In this document: positions 1 through 11,266 of the stretch, one piece after another
Layout of the letters: every line of letters starts with the position of its first letter
How positions within the stretch are numbered: position 1 is the stretch's first letter
Source: Streptomyces gobiensis
GTDB taxonomy: Bacteria > Actinomycetota > Actinomycetes > Streptomycetales > Streptomycetaceae
Assembly: GCF_021216675.1 (NCBI RefSeq)
Contig: NZ_CP086120.1
Location: forward strand, 4,586,501 to 4,650,500
Direction: 5' to 3'
Length of the DNA: 64,000 nucleotides
Made by a program: the position numbers and the translations under genes
The notes under the pieces: generated by a model
Seen by the model: the letters and a program-made list of their open reading frames with translations, nothing else
What the model was told of the DNA's origin: nothing
The model's database searches: none

Positions 1-1428
1 GTTCAGCGCACCACCGTGTTCCTCGCCGTGCGCCGCGCCGCACCCGGCGCTGACCCGGACGCCGACCCTTTCCTGGCAGCTGAGCAGTCCCTGCTCCTCG
101 GCCACCCCATGCATCCCACCCCCAAGAGCCGCGAAGGGCTCTCGGATGCCGAGGCACAGCGCTACTCACCCGAGCTGCACGGCGCCTTCCGGCTGCACTG
201 GCTGGCCGTCGACCACGCCGTGCTGGCCACCGACTCTGCCTGGACCGAGCGCGGCAAGACCGTACCGGCACGGCAGCTCGCCATCGAGCTCGCCGGTGAG
301 GGACTGAAACTGCCCGAGTCCACCGCGCTGCTGCCGCTGCACCCCTGGCAGGCGCGGGAGGTACGGCAGCGCCCGGATGTCGCCGCCCTGCTGGACGCCG
401 GACTGCTGTACGACCTTGGCCCGCACGGGGAGCCCTGGCACCCCACCTCCTCCGTACGCACCGTCCACCGGCCCGGCGCACCCGCCATGCTCAAGCTCTC
501 CCTGGGGCTGCGGATCACCAACTCCCGCCGGGAAAACCTCCGCAAGGAGCTGCACCGAGGCGTCGAGGTGCACCGGCTGCTGCGCACCGGACTCGGCGCC
601 CAGTGGCGGGAAGCGCACCCCGGTTTCGATATCGTCCGCGACCCCGCCTGGCTCGCCGTCACCGGTCCGGACGGCGAGCATGTGCCGGGGCTGGACACCG
701 TCATCCGGCACAACCCCTTCGGCCCGCACGACGACGCAGTCTGTATCGCCGCCCTCACCTCGCCCCGCCCCTGGCCCGGTGCCCCCGGCTACACCCTGCG
801 CTCCCGGCTCGCCGATACGGTCCACCGGCTTGCGGAGCGTACGGGCCGTACGGTCGCCGCCGTATCCGCCGAGTGGTTCCTGCGCTATCTGGACACGGTC
901 GTACGCCCCGTGCTCTGGCTCGACGCGGTGGCGGGCATCGCTCTGGAGGCCCACCAGCAGAACACCCTCGTTCTGCTGGACACCGACGGATGGCCGTGCG
1001 GCGGCCGCTACCGGGACAACCAGGGCTTCTACTTCCGTGAGTCCCACCGGGCGGCGCTGCAGGGCCGATTGGCCGGTGTGGGCGAGGAAAGCGACAGCTT
1101 CGTCGCCGACGCGGTCACCGATGAGCGCTTCGCCTACTACCTCGGCATCAACAATGTGCTGGGGCTCATCGGTGCTTTCGGCGCCCAGCGGCTGGCCGAT
1201 GAGGAGCTGCTGCTCGCCGCCCTGCGCCGCTTCCTCACCCAGCAGGCGCACGGGCCGGACCCGGAGAGCGATGCCCGCTCCCCACTGCCCGAACTGCTGC
1301 TGGGGAACGCCACCCTGCGCTGCAAGGCAAATCTGCTCACCCGGCTGCACGGCCTCGACGAGCTCATCGGCCCTGTGGACACCCAGTCCGTCTACGTCAC
1401 CGTCACCAACCCCCTGGCAGCCCGGTAG
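1..1428 (+). CDS. IucA/IucC-family NIS siderophore synthetase, 5' truncated
   Basis: ATP-dependent ligase of the NRPS-independent siderophore (NIS) family, which couples a carboxylate to an amine or alcohol through an acyl-adenylate. The reading frame is open from base 1, so the N-terminus lies outside the window; 475 codons are visible. Family landmarks are LLPLHPWQ, SSVRTVHRPGAPAMLKLSLG (substrate and ATP region), the EAHQQNTLV segment and the RDNQGFYFRES segment in the C-terminal FhuF-like part. A GNAT acyltransferase and a second IucA/IucC gene follow on the same strand, so this is the first visible gene of a siderophore operon. Which synthetase type (A, B or C) it belongs to cannot be settled from sequence alone. 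Confidence 0.9.
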   Translation, partial: VQRTTVFLAVRRAAPGADPDADPFLAAEQSLLLGHPMHPTPKSREGLSDAEAQRYSPELHGAFRLHWLAVDHAVLATDSAWTERGKTVPARQLAIELAGEGLKLPESTALLPLHPWQAREVRQRPDVAALLDAGLLYDLGPHGEPWHPTSSVRTVHRPGAPAMLKLSLGLRITNSRRENLRKELHRGVEVHRLLRTGLGAQWREAHPGFDIVRDPAWLAVTGPDGEHVPGLDTVIRHNPFGPHDDAVCIAALTSPRPWPGAPGYTLRSRLADTVHRLAERTGRTVAAVSAEWFLRYLDTVVRPVLWLDAVAGIALEAHQQNTLVLLDTDGWPCGGRYRDNQGFYFRESHRAALQGRLAGVGEESDSFVADAVTDERFAYYLGINNVLGLIGAFGAQRLADEELLLAALRRFLTQQAHGPDPESDARSPLPELLLGNATLRCKANLLTRLHGLDELIGPVDTQSVYVTVTNPLAAR

Positions 1429-1460
1429 CGCCCTCGACTGTGCCGAGAGGAGGCGTTGTC

Positions 1461-2198
1461 TTGCCGACCACCAACTCACCCACGGACGCAGGCGGCTCCC
1501 GCGACGCCAGCGGCTCCCGCGACGCCAGCGACACGAGCGACTCCAGCCTCGACGACACCCTCGATCTGCAACTGCCCACCGAGCTCATCGCTCTGATCGA
1601 GGCGGACCGGCGCGGCGCCGCTGCCACCGATCTGCTGGACTCCATCGCCGACTGGCCCGCGGCCACCTGCGCTGCCGGGACCTTCCAGCTCGTCCCGGTC
1701 CGTATCGAGCGCGATCTGTCTCTGATCGCGTGCTGGATGAACGATCCGGCGGTGGCGGATTTCTGGGAGCTCTCCGGGCCGGAGGACATCACCGCCGCCC
1801 ATCTGCGCGCCCAACTCGGGGGCGACGGCCGCAGCGTGCCCTGTCTCGGCGTGCTCGACGGCACCCCCATGAGCTACTGGGAGATCTACCGCGCCGACCT
1901 CGACCCCCTGTCCCGGCACTACCCGGCCCGGCCTCATGACACCGGCATCCATCTGCTGATCGGTGGCAACGCCGACCGTGGCCGAGGCGTCGGCACCGCT
2001 CTGCTGCGCGCCGTGGCCGATCTGATCCTTGACCAACGCCCCGACTGCTGTCGCGTCATCGCCGAACCAGATGTACGTAACACCCCCTCCGTCGCGGCCT
2101 TTCTGGGCGCCGGTTTCCGCTTGACCGCAGAGGTCGATCTCCCCGACAAACGAGCCGCCCTGCTGACCCGGGACCGACTGCTGCGCCACGTCCTGTGA
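1461..2198 (+). CDS. GNAT siderophore acyltransferase (IucB/AlcB-like)
   Basis: Probable N-acyltransferase acting on a hydroxylated diamine or lysine for siderophore assembly. The conserved core runs from about TFQLVPVRIERDLSLIACWMN through SYWEIYRADLD, HLLIGGNADRGRGVG (acyl-CoA binding) and CRVIAEPDVRNTPSVAAFLGAG, as in the IucB/RhbD/DesC acetyltransferase family. I chose the TTG at 1461 because GAGAGGAGG ends 7 bases upstream; the GTG at 1440 has no such site. The first ~35 residues are Ser/Asp/Gly-rich and probably disordered. It lies between two IucA/IucC genes, so it should modify the substrate they condense. Confidence 0.85.
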   Translation: MPTTNSPTDAGGSRDASGSRDASDTSDSSLDDTLDLQLPTELIALIEADRRGAAATDLLDSIADWPAATCAAGTFQLVPVRIERDLSLIACWMNDPAVADFWELSGPEDITAAHLRAQLGGDGRSVPCLGVLDGTPMSYWEIYRADLDPLSRHYPARPHDTGIHLLIGGNADRGRGVGTALLRAVADLILDQRPDCCRVIAEPDVRNTPSVAAFLGAGFRLTAEVDLPDKRAALLTRDRLLRHVL

Positions 2199-2237
2199 GC
2201 CCACCCCCCCCGATCCCCGACCCGAGGAGAACCGCGC

Positions 2238-3989
2238 TTGCTCCCTTCATCCACCGCATGGCACCGAGCCGCCCGGCTGCTGCTCACCAAGCTGATCGCC
2301 GAGTTCGCCTACGAAGAGATCATCACCCCCGAGCCCGATGGCACCACCCCCGGCACCTACCGGCTGGCCGTACCGGGTGGCCCCACCTACCGCTTCCGGG
2401 CCCGTCGCGGCGCCTACGACCACTGGCGTATCGATCCTGCCTCCCTCACCCCCGCCGACGACCCGCTGGAGTTCCTCGCCCACGCCCATGAGGCACTCCT
2501 CGGCCTGACCGGCGACACCACCGGACATCTGCTGCGCGAGCTGACCGCCACCCTCAGCGCTGACGCCCGGCTTGCCGAGAACGCGCCCAGCGCTGCCGAG
2601 CTCGCCGAACTCGGCTACGCCGAACTCGAAGGCCATCAGAGCGGACACCCCTGGCTCGTCGCCAACAAGGGCCGCCTCGGCTTCTCCGCCGCCGACGCCG
2701 CCCGCTGGACCCCCGAGGCCCGTACCCCGTGCCGACTGCCCTGGCTTGCCGTCCATCGCGACCTCGCCGACTACCGGGGCGTTCCCGCGCTCGCCACCCC
2801 GGAACTGCTCTACGCGGAAGAGCTCCCCGCCCAGCTCCGCGCCGAATACACCCACACGGTCGCCTCGCTGGGCCGCGACCCCGACACCTACCTCTGGCTG
2901 CCCCGCCACCCCTGGCAGTGGGACGAGACCATTGCCCCACTCTTCGCCCCGCAGCTCGCCGACTCGGCCATCATCCCGCTCCCCACCGACAACGACCTGC
3001 GGCTGCCCCAGCAGTCCATCCGGACCTTCCTCAACATCAGCCGCCCACACGCCCGCACCGTCAAACTCCCGCTGTCCATCCTCAACACCCTGGTCTGGCG
3101 CGGGCTCCCCACCGAACGCACCCTCGCCGCCCCCGCCGTCACCGGCTGGATACACGGGCTGCGGGACACCGATCCCTTCCTGCGCGAGGAGACCCGCGTC
3201 ATCCTGCTCGGCGAGACCGCCTCGGTGACCGTCCGGCATCCCCACTACGACCGGCTCCCCGGCGTCCCGTATCAGTACAAGGAACTTCTGGGCTGCATCT
3301 GGCGGGAGCCCATCGGCCCGTATCTCGCCCCCGGTGAACGCGCCCGCACTCTCTCCGCACTGCTGCACACCGACTCCGAGGGCCGTGCCTTCACCGCCGA
3401 GCTTGTCAGCCGCTCCGGGCTTTCCCCACGGGTCTGGCTGCGCCACCTCTTCGCCGCCCTGCTGCCGCCCCTGCTGCACTTCCTCTACCGCTACGGCACC
3501 GTCTTCTCCCCGCACGGCGAGAACGCCATCGTCGTCTTCGACGAGCGGGACGTGCCGGTGCGGCTGGCGGTGAAGGACTTCGTCGACGATGTGAACCTCA
3601 GCGCTGAGCCGCTGCCCGAGCTGGCCGGCCTGCCCGCCGAGGTCCGTGACGTCCTGCTCACCGAGCCGCCAAGCTTTCTCACCCAGTTCATCCACACCGG
3701 GCTGTTCGTCGGTGTCTTCCGCTATCTGGCTCCGCTCTGCGAGGAGCAGCTGGGCGTGACCGAAGCGGAGTTCTGGTTCCTGGTACGGGAAACGATCCTC
3801 CGCCACCAGCGGCGCTTCCCGGAGCTCAAGCAGCGCTTTGAGCTCTTCGACCTGCTCACGCCGCGCATTGAACGGCTCTGTCTCAACCGCAACCGGCTGC
3901 ACGCCGACGGCTACCGCGACCGCCCCGACCGCCCCCACGCGGTCATCCACGGCTCCGTCCCCAACCCACTGCACACCACCTCCCTGTAA
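2238..3989 (+). CDS. IucA/IucC-family NIS siderophore synthetase
   Basis: Second NIS synthetase, 583 residues, the usual full length of the family. It shows LPRHPWQWDETIAPLF, the SIRTFLNI segment, KLPLSILNTLVWRGLP, and a C-terminal FhuF-like half with SPHGENAIVVFDERDVPVRLAVKDF and LNRNRLHADGYRDRPD. The start is a TTG with GAGGAG 8 bases upstream. It sits 39 bases after the acyltransferase gene, so the three form one operon. The order synthetase-acyltransferase-synthetase recalls iucA-iucB-iucC; no lysine or diamine monooxygenase or decarboxylase is visible, though it could lie left of the window. Confidence 0.92.
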   Translation: MLPSSTAWHRAARLLLTKLIAEFAYEEIITPEPDGTTPGTYRLAVPGGPTYRFRARRGAYDHWRIDPASLTPADDPLEFLAHAHEALLGLTGDTTGHLLRELTATLSADARLAENAPSAAELAELGYAELEGHQSGHPWLVANKGRLGFSAADAARWTPEARTPCRLPWLAVHRDLADYRGVPALATPELLYAEELPAQLRAEYTHTVASLGRDPDTYLWLPRHPWQWDETIAPLFAPQLADSAIIPLPTDNDLRLPQQSIRTFLNISRPHARTVKLPLSILNTLVWRGLPTERTLAAPAVTGWIHGLRDTDPFLREETRVILLGETASVTVRHPHYDRLPGVPYQYKELLGCIWREPIGPYLAPGERARTLSALLHTDSEGRAFTAELVSRSGLSPRVWLRHLFAALLPPLLHFLYRYGTVFSPHGENAIVVFDERDVPVRLAVKDFVDDVNLSAEPLPELAGLPAEVRDVLLTEPPSFLTQFIHTGLFVGVFRYLAPLCEEQLGVTEAEFWFLVRETILRHQRRFPELKQRFELFDLLTPRIERLCLNRNRLHADGYRDRPDRPHAVIHGSVPNPLHTTSL

Positions 3990-4026
3990 CGGCATTCTCG
4001 CGTGGGGGGGGGGCTGCCGCCCCAGT

Positions 4027-4190
4027 GTTGTGGGCACTCGGGCCGCCCGAGGGGCGATGGGGGTCCCCCCATGCCCTTAAGGCTATGGGGGAGGGTGGGC
4101 ACAACACCCGGCCACCGGCCCGCACCGGGCCAACCCCGGGGCCCGGGGCGGAGCCCCGGTTTCCGGGAAGGGGCGGGATTGGGGAACCCC
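4027..4190. repeat. Dispersed intergenic repeat, copy 1 (long form)
   Basis: The 278-base gap between the siderophore gene and dinG holds a GC-rich repeat bounded by GTTGTGGGCA (4027-4036) and TGGGCACAAC (4096-4105), with hairpin-forming DNA between them. A further ~85 bases follow that recur almost unchanged at 37473-37555. Similar boundaries occur at 6260-6300. No gene is apparent; it could act as a terminator for the siderophore operon. Confidence 0.75.
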
Positions 4191-4267
4191 ACCCCGCCGC
4201 ACGGCGGAGCGGGCACCACCCGGACCGAGCCCGCAGTGTCAGTGCCACCGCGTAAGGTGACTCCCCT

Positions 4268-6253
4268 ATGAGCGCAACATCCGACGGCCCCGCCCTCTCC
4301 GAACTCCTCCACGCCGCGGTCACCGCGGTCGGCGGCACCGAGCGCCCCGGCCAGGTCGCCATGGCGGAAGCCGTAGACGAGGCCATCGGCGACGGCAGCC
4401 ATCTGCTGATCCAGGCCGGGACCGGCACCGGAAAGTCGCTGGGCTATCTGGTCCCCGCCCTGGCACAGGGGGACCGGGTCGTCGTGGCCACGGCGACGCT
4501 CGCCCTCCAGCGGCAGCTGGTGGAGCGGGATCTGCCGCGCACCGTCGAGGCCCTCCACCCACTGCTGCGCCGCCGCCCCGAGTACGCGATGCTCAAGGGC
4601 CGCTCGAACTACCTCTGTCTGCACCGGCTGCACGAGGGCGTCCCGCAGGACGAGGAGGACGGTCTCTTCGATCAGTTCGAGGCGGCATCCGCCATGGGCG
4701 GAGCGACCAGCAAGCTGGGGAAGGATCTGCTCCGCCTCCGCGACTGGGCCGATGAGACCGAAACCGGTGACCGGGATGACCTCACCCCCGGTGTCTCCGA
4801 CCGTGCCTGGTCCCAGATCTCCGTCTCCTCCCGGGAGTGTCTGGGCGCCAGCAAGTGCGCCTATGGCGTCGAGTGTTTTGCCGAGGCCGCCCGGGAGCGG
4901 GCCAAGCTCGCCGAAGTCATCGTCACCAATCACGCGCTGCTCGCCATCGACGCCATCGAGGGCGCCCCGGTGCTGCCCAGCCATGACGTGCTGATTGTCG
5001 ACGAGGCTCATGAGCTGGTCTCCCGGGTGACCGGTGTGGCCACCGGCGAGCTGACGCCGGGCGGTGTCAACCGTGCTGTGCGCCGGGTCGCCAAGCTGGT
5101 GGATGAGAAGTCCGCAGACCAGCTTCAGACGGCGTCCGAGACCTTCGAACGGCTGATGGAGCTGGCTACGCCCGGACGGCTGGAGGCGATTCCGGACGAC
5201 CTGGGCTACGCCCTGATGGCGCTGCGGGACGCTGCCCGTAGCTGCATGACCGCGCTCGGCAACCTCCGGGACAAGTCGGTGCAGGATGAGGACGCGGTAC
5301 GTAAGCAGGCCGCCGCTTCCATTGAGAACGTGCACGACGTCGCCGAGCGGATGGTGCAGGCTGCAGAGTACGACGTGCTGTGGTGCGAGCGGCACGACCG
5401 CTATGGCGCCTCATTGCGGGTCGCGCCGCTGTCCGTGTCCGGCCTGCTGCGGGAGAAGCTGTTCGAGGACCGCTCCGTGGTGCTCACCTCCGCCACCCTC
5501 AAACTGGGCGGCGACTTCAACGGCGTGGGCGCCTCCCTGGGGCTCGCGCCCGAGGGAGAGGAGGGGGATGACGTTCCCAAGTGGAAAGGCCTGGATGTCG
5601 GTTCGCCCTTCGACTATCGCAAGCAGGGCATCCTCTATGTCGCCCAGCATCTGTCGCCGCCCGGGCGGGAGGGCAGCCGCAGCGACATGCTCGATGAGCT
5701 CGCCGAGCTGGTGGAAGCCGGGGGCGGGCGGACGCTGGGCCTCTTTTCCTCGATGCGGGCCGCCCAGGCGGCGGCCGAGGAGCTGCGCGGACGGCTGGAT
5801 GTCCCCATCCTCCTGCAGGGTGAGGAGACCCTGGGCGAGCTGATCCGGCGCTTCGCCGACGACGCCGAGACGTGTCTGTTCGGCACCCTCTCGCTCTGGC
5901 AGGGCGTCGATGTGCCGGGCGTGAACTGCCAGTTGGTCGTGATGGACCGGATTCCGTTCCCACGGCCCGATGACCCGCTGATGAGCGCCCGGCAGAAGGC
6001 GGTCGAGGAGGCGGGTGGCAATGGGTTCATGGCGGTCGCCGCGACGCATGCCGCGCTGCTGATGGCCCAGGGCGCGGGCCGTCTCGTACGGGCCATGGGG
6101 GACCGGGGCGTCGTCGCGGTGCTGGATCCCCGGCTGGCCAAGGCGCGGTACGGAGGCTTCCTGCGGGCCTCCATGCCGGACTTCTGGTACACCACGGACC
6201 GTAATCAGGTGCGCCGCTCCCTAGCCGCGATCGACAAGGCAGCGCGGTCCTGA
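4268..6253 (+). CDS. dinG: ATP-dependent DNA helicase, DinG/XPD type
   Basis: Superfamily 2 Fe-S helicase of 661 residues. Walker A is AGTGTGKS at 50-57 and the Walker B/DEAH box is at 245-248. Four cysteines at 117, 191, 197 and 203 between these motifs fit the 4Fe-4S cluster of XPD/DinG enzymes. C-terminal helicase motifs include VVLTSATL, FGTLSLWQGVDVPG and QGAGRLVR. It should unwind damaged, R-loop or G-quadruplex DNA 5' to 3'. The ATG at 4268 follows AAGGTGA. It converges on lexA, and I saw no SOS box in front of it, so damage induction is not supported here. Confidence 0.9.
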   Translation: MSATSDGPALSELLHAAVTAVGGTERPGQVAMAEAVDEAIGDGSHLLIQAGTGTGKSLGYLVPALAQGDRVVVATATLALQRQLVERDLPRTVEALHPLLRRRPEYAMLKGRSNYLCLHRLHEGVPQDEEDGLFDQFEAASAMGGATSKLGKDLLRLRDWADETETGDRDDLTPGVSDRAWSQISVSSRECLGASKCAYGVECFAEAARERAKLAEVIVTNHALLAIDAIEGAPVLPSHDVLIVDEAHELVSRVTGVATGELTPGGVNRAVRRVAKLVDEKSADQLQTASETFERLMELATPGRLEAIPDDLGYALMALRDAARSCMTALGNLRDKSVQDEDAVRKQAAASIENVHDVAERMVQAAEYDVLWCERHDRYGASLRVAPLSVSGLLREKLFEDRSVVLTSATLKLGGDFNGVGASLGLAPEGEEGDDVPKWKGLDVGSPFDYRKQGILYVAQHLSPPGREGSRSDMLDELAELVEAGGGRTLGLFSSMRAAQAAAEELRGRLDVPILLQGEETLGELIRRFADDAETCLFGTLSLWQGVDVPGVNCQLVVMDRIPFPRPDDPLMSARQKAVEEAGGNGFMAVAATHAALLMAQGAGRLVRAMGDRGVVAVLDPRLAKARYGGFLRASMPDFWYTTDRNQVRRSLAAIDKAARS

Positions 6254-6259
6254 GACCAC

Positions 6260-6300
6260 GTTGTGGGCAGTCTCCGCCATGGGCGGAGGGTGGGCACAAC
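6260..6300. repeat. Dispersed intergenic repeat, short copy
   Basis: A 41-base unit with the same boundaries as the repeats at 4027 and 37426: GTTGTGGGCA at the left and TGGGCACAAC at the right. The centre is a short hairpin (TCTCCGCC-atg-GGCGGAGG). It lies just behind the dinG stop codon. Confidence 0.7.
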
Positions 6301-6307
6301 GCAAAAA

Positions 6308-6347
6308 CAGACCCCGGGACCGGCGCAGGGGTCCCGGGATCTGGTCT
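6308..6347. terminator. Bidirectional terminator between dinG and lexA
   Basis: The arm CAGACCCCGGGACC (6308-6321) pairs with GGTCCCGGG and GGTCTG at 6330-6347, with a small bulge. Both flanking genes end here, so it probably stops transcription from both sides. Confidence 0.7.
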
Positions 6348-6364
6348 GCCGTGGAACGTCCGGC

Positions 6365-7168
6365 TCAGACCCGGCGCATGACCGCGACCACCTTGCCGAG
6401 GATGGTGGCCTCGTCACCGGGGATCGGCTGGTATGAGGAGTTGTGCGGGAGCAGCCATACGTGACCGTCCTCGCGCTTGAAGCGCTTCACCGTCGCCTCG
6501 CCGTCGAGCAGGGCGGCGACGATGTCACCGTTCTCGGCAACCGGCTGGCGGCGCACGGTTACCCAGTCGCCATCACAGATCGCGGCCTCGATCATGGAGT
6601 CGCCCACGACCTTCAGGACGAACAGCTCCCCGTCACCGACCAGCTGGCGCGGCAGCGGGAAGACATCCTCGACCGACTCCTCGGCGAGGATGGGTCCGCC
6701 CGCCGCGATCCGGCCGACCAGCGGGACATAGGATGCAGCGGGCTTGCCGGTGGTATCGGTGGCCTGCGGGCTGGGGGTGTCCGAGCCGCGTACCTCATAG
6801 GCGCGTGGCCGGTGCGGATCACGCCGCAGGAAGCCCTTGCGCTCCAGGGCCATGAGCTGGTGGGCCACCGATGAGGTGCTGGACAGGCCCACGGCCTGGC
6901 CGATCTCCCGCATGGACGGTGGGTATCCTCGCCGCTGCACTGAGTCACGGATCACCTCGATGACCCGGCGCTGCCGGTCGGTGAGGCCCGTGCTGTCGGC
7001 GCGGATCCCTGGAGGTCGCCCGGGCAGTGCGCGGCCGGGCTTGGGGCCATCTCCGGCACCGGGAATGCCGGGTGCCCCTGTGCTGTCGTTGATCTGATGC
7101 ATCTGGTCGATTCGGTCCTGGGAGCGGTCCTGGGCGGTGATGGTGGCGCTGTCTGCGGTGGTGGTCAC
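6365..7168 (-). CDS. lexA: SOS regulon repressor LexA
   Basis: Repressor and self-cleaving serine protease of the SOS response. After a disordered N-terminus of ~65 residues comes a winged helix-turn-helix (LTDRQRRVIEVI to RKGFLRRDPHRPRAYEV), then the cleavage Ala-Gly in VGRIAAGGP and the S24 catalytic Ser in VGDSMIEAAI with the Lys in EATVKRFKRED. I chose the GTG at 7168 because GAGAGG precedes it; the frame stays open to 7240, but that extension would run up to the SOS box. It is divergent from nrdR-nrdJ. The SOS box just upstream predicts autorepression. Confidence 0.93.
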   Translation of the reverse strand: MTTTADSATITAQDRSQDRIDQMHQINDSTGAPGIPGAGDGPKPGRALPGRPPGIRADSTGLTDRQRRVIEVIRDSVQRRGYPPSMREIGQAVGLSSTSSVAHQLMALERKGFLRRDPHRPRAYEVRGSDTPSPQATDTTGKPAASYVPLVGRIAAGGPILAEESVEDVFPLPRQLVGDGELFVLKVVGDSMIEAAICDGDWVTVRRQPVAENGDIVAALLDGEATVKRFKREDGHVWLLPHNSSYQPIPGDEATILGKVVAVMRRV

Positions 7169-7230
7169 GTCGGCCCCTCTCGAGCGGTTCTCCCTAGTTG
7201 GACAACGGTAGTTGGTTTCGAAAGGTTGCG

Positions 7231-7246
7231 CCAAACACACGTTCGA
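7231..7246 (-). promoter_or_regulatory. SOS (LexA) box
   Basis: On the minus strand the site reads TCGAACGTGTGTTTGG. It matches the actinobacterial/Gram-positive consensus TCGAAC-N4-GTTCGA at 10 of 12 defined bases. It lies about 60 bases before the lexA start, where autoregulation is expected. Confidence 0.75.
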
Positions 7247-7387
7247 GTGAAATATCGCAGATCAGCTGACGTGATCACTGTGAGGGGTGTATGAGCCCGA
7301 ATCCCATCCGGCCTATTGCGGTACTCTCTCGTACGCTCCACGCTTCGGGGCCGTGCGACACGCGAAGCCGCGTCATTGCCTCCCAGC

Positions 7388-7403
7388 TACCAGATCTAGT
7401 GGT
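7388..7403 (+). promoter_or_regulatory. NrdR box 1
   Basis: TACCAGATCTAGTGGT, an imperfect palindrome. A second copy with the same ACCAGA and GTGGT ends begins exactly 31 bases downstream. Paired 16-bp boxes about three helical turns apart are the known form of NrdR operators, and nrdR itself follows. Confidence 0.75.
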
Positions 7404-7418
7404 TTGATGGGCGCCAGC

Positions 7419-7434
7419 CACCAGAAGTTGTGGT
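7419..7434 (+). promoter_or_regulatory. NrdR box 2
   Basis: CACCAGAAGTTGTGGT, the partner of the box at 7388. A possible -10 element, TATGCT, lies at 7465-7470, so both boxes would sit upstream of or across the nrdRJ promoter. The rest of the 388-base lexA-nrdR gap shows nothing else I can name. Confidence 0.72.
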
Positions 7435-7556
7435 CCCGTGTCCTTCGAGGCGTAGGGCATCGCCTATGCTGGTGGTGAGTTCCGAGGGGCCTGAACCGGG
7501 CCCGCGGAGCTGTTGAATCATGCTGCGCCATCGAGGGTGAAGGAGGGTGAGAAGCC

Positions 7557-8084
7557 ATGCACTGCCCCTTCTGCAGGCACCCCGACAGCCGCGTCGTGGA
7601 CAGCAGGACCACCGACGACGGCACCGCGATCCGCCGACGCCGCCAGTGCCCCGACTGCTCCCGTCGTTTTACGACACTGGAGAACGCGTCACTGACAGTG
7701 ATCAAGCGAAGCGGGGTCACCGAGCCCTTCAGCCGGGACAAGGTGATCGCCGGAGTGCGCAAGGCATGCCAGGGACGCCCGGTCACCGAGGACGCCCTCG
7801 CCCAGCTCGGCCAGCGGGTCGAGGAGGCGGTGCGCGCCACCGGGAGCGCCGAGCTGTCGACCCATGATGTCGGCCTTGCCATACTCGGCCCGCTCCAGGA
7901 GCTGGACCTCGTGGCGTATCTGCGATTCGCGTCCGTCTACCGGGCGTTCGACTCGCTGGAGGACTTTGAGGCCGCCATCGAGGAGCTGCGGGAAGTGATG
8001 CCATCCGCCCGGGAGAGTGCGGGCGATGACGGGGGTGGCGACAACGGCGCCGCGGTCCCCGTCCCGGCGGCCGCCACCGACTGA
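7557..8084 (+). CDS. nrdR: Transcriptional repressor NrdR
   Basis: Zinc-ribbon and ATP-cone repressor that senses ATP/dATP and shuts off ribonucleotide reductase genes. Zinc ligands are Cys3, Cys6, Cys31 and Cys34 (CPFC and CPDC), followed by the ATP-cone from about residue 46 (VIKRSGVTEPFSRDKV) to ~136. The 175-residue length is normal for Streptomyces, and the acidic Gly-rich tail is typical. The ATG is preceded by AAGGAGGG. It is the first gene of the nrdR-nrdJ operon and has tandem NrdR boxes upstream, so it should repress its own operon. Confidence 0.95.
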   Translation: MHCPFCRHPDSRVVDSRTTDDGTAIRRRRQCPDCSRRFTTLENASLTVIKRSGVTEPFSRDKVIAGVRKACQGRPVTEDALAQLGQRVEEAVRATGSAELSTHDVGLAILGPLQELDLVAYLRFASVYRAFDSLEDFEAAIEELREVMPSARESAGDDGGGDNGAAVPVPAAATD

Positions 8085-8200
8085 GCGGCGCAAACGATTC
8101 TTGACCGGACCGCTGGAGAGCGGCCCCGGCCATCAGGCAGACACCGTGACCCGGGAAGAATCGGGGCACATCAGGGCGTTATGCCCAATAGGGAGGCGGA

Positions 8201-11056
<2,856 letters not shown>

Positions 11057-11084
11057 TTCCGGGCGCCGCTCAGCGCGGATAGTC

Positions 11085-11118
11085 AGCGGGGACCGGTGAA
11101 GCACCGGTCCCCGCTTTC
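11085..11118 (+). terminator. Terminator of nrdRJ
   Basis: Perfect 14-bp stem (AGCGGGGACCGGTG at 11085-11098 against 11102-11115) with a 3-base loop, then TT. It lies 29 bases after the nrdJ stop. Confidence 0.85.
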
Positions 11119-11266
11119 CGCTGTCGGGGCGCGGGCAAGCCGCGGACCATGGTGCCCGGCGATGGTGGCGCGCCAGATGAAGCCCGCGGGCGCGCGGATG
11201 TCACATTGCCGTGGGCTCGTTCGGTCTACCCGGTGGAACACACATCACATCTGGAGGTTCGCACCT

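Noticed and set aside
7247..7556. Possible B12 riboswitch before nrdRJ
   Set aside because: In Streptomyces the B12 riboswitch controls the class I nrdABS operon. I see no B12-box here, only the NrdR boxes.
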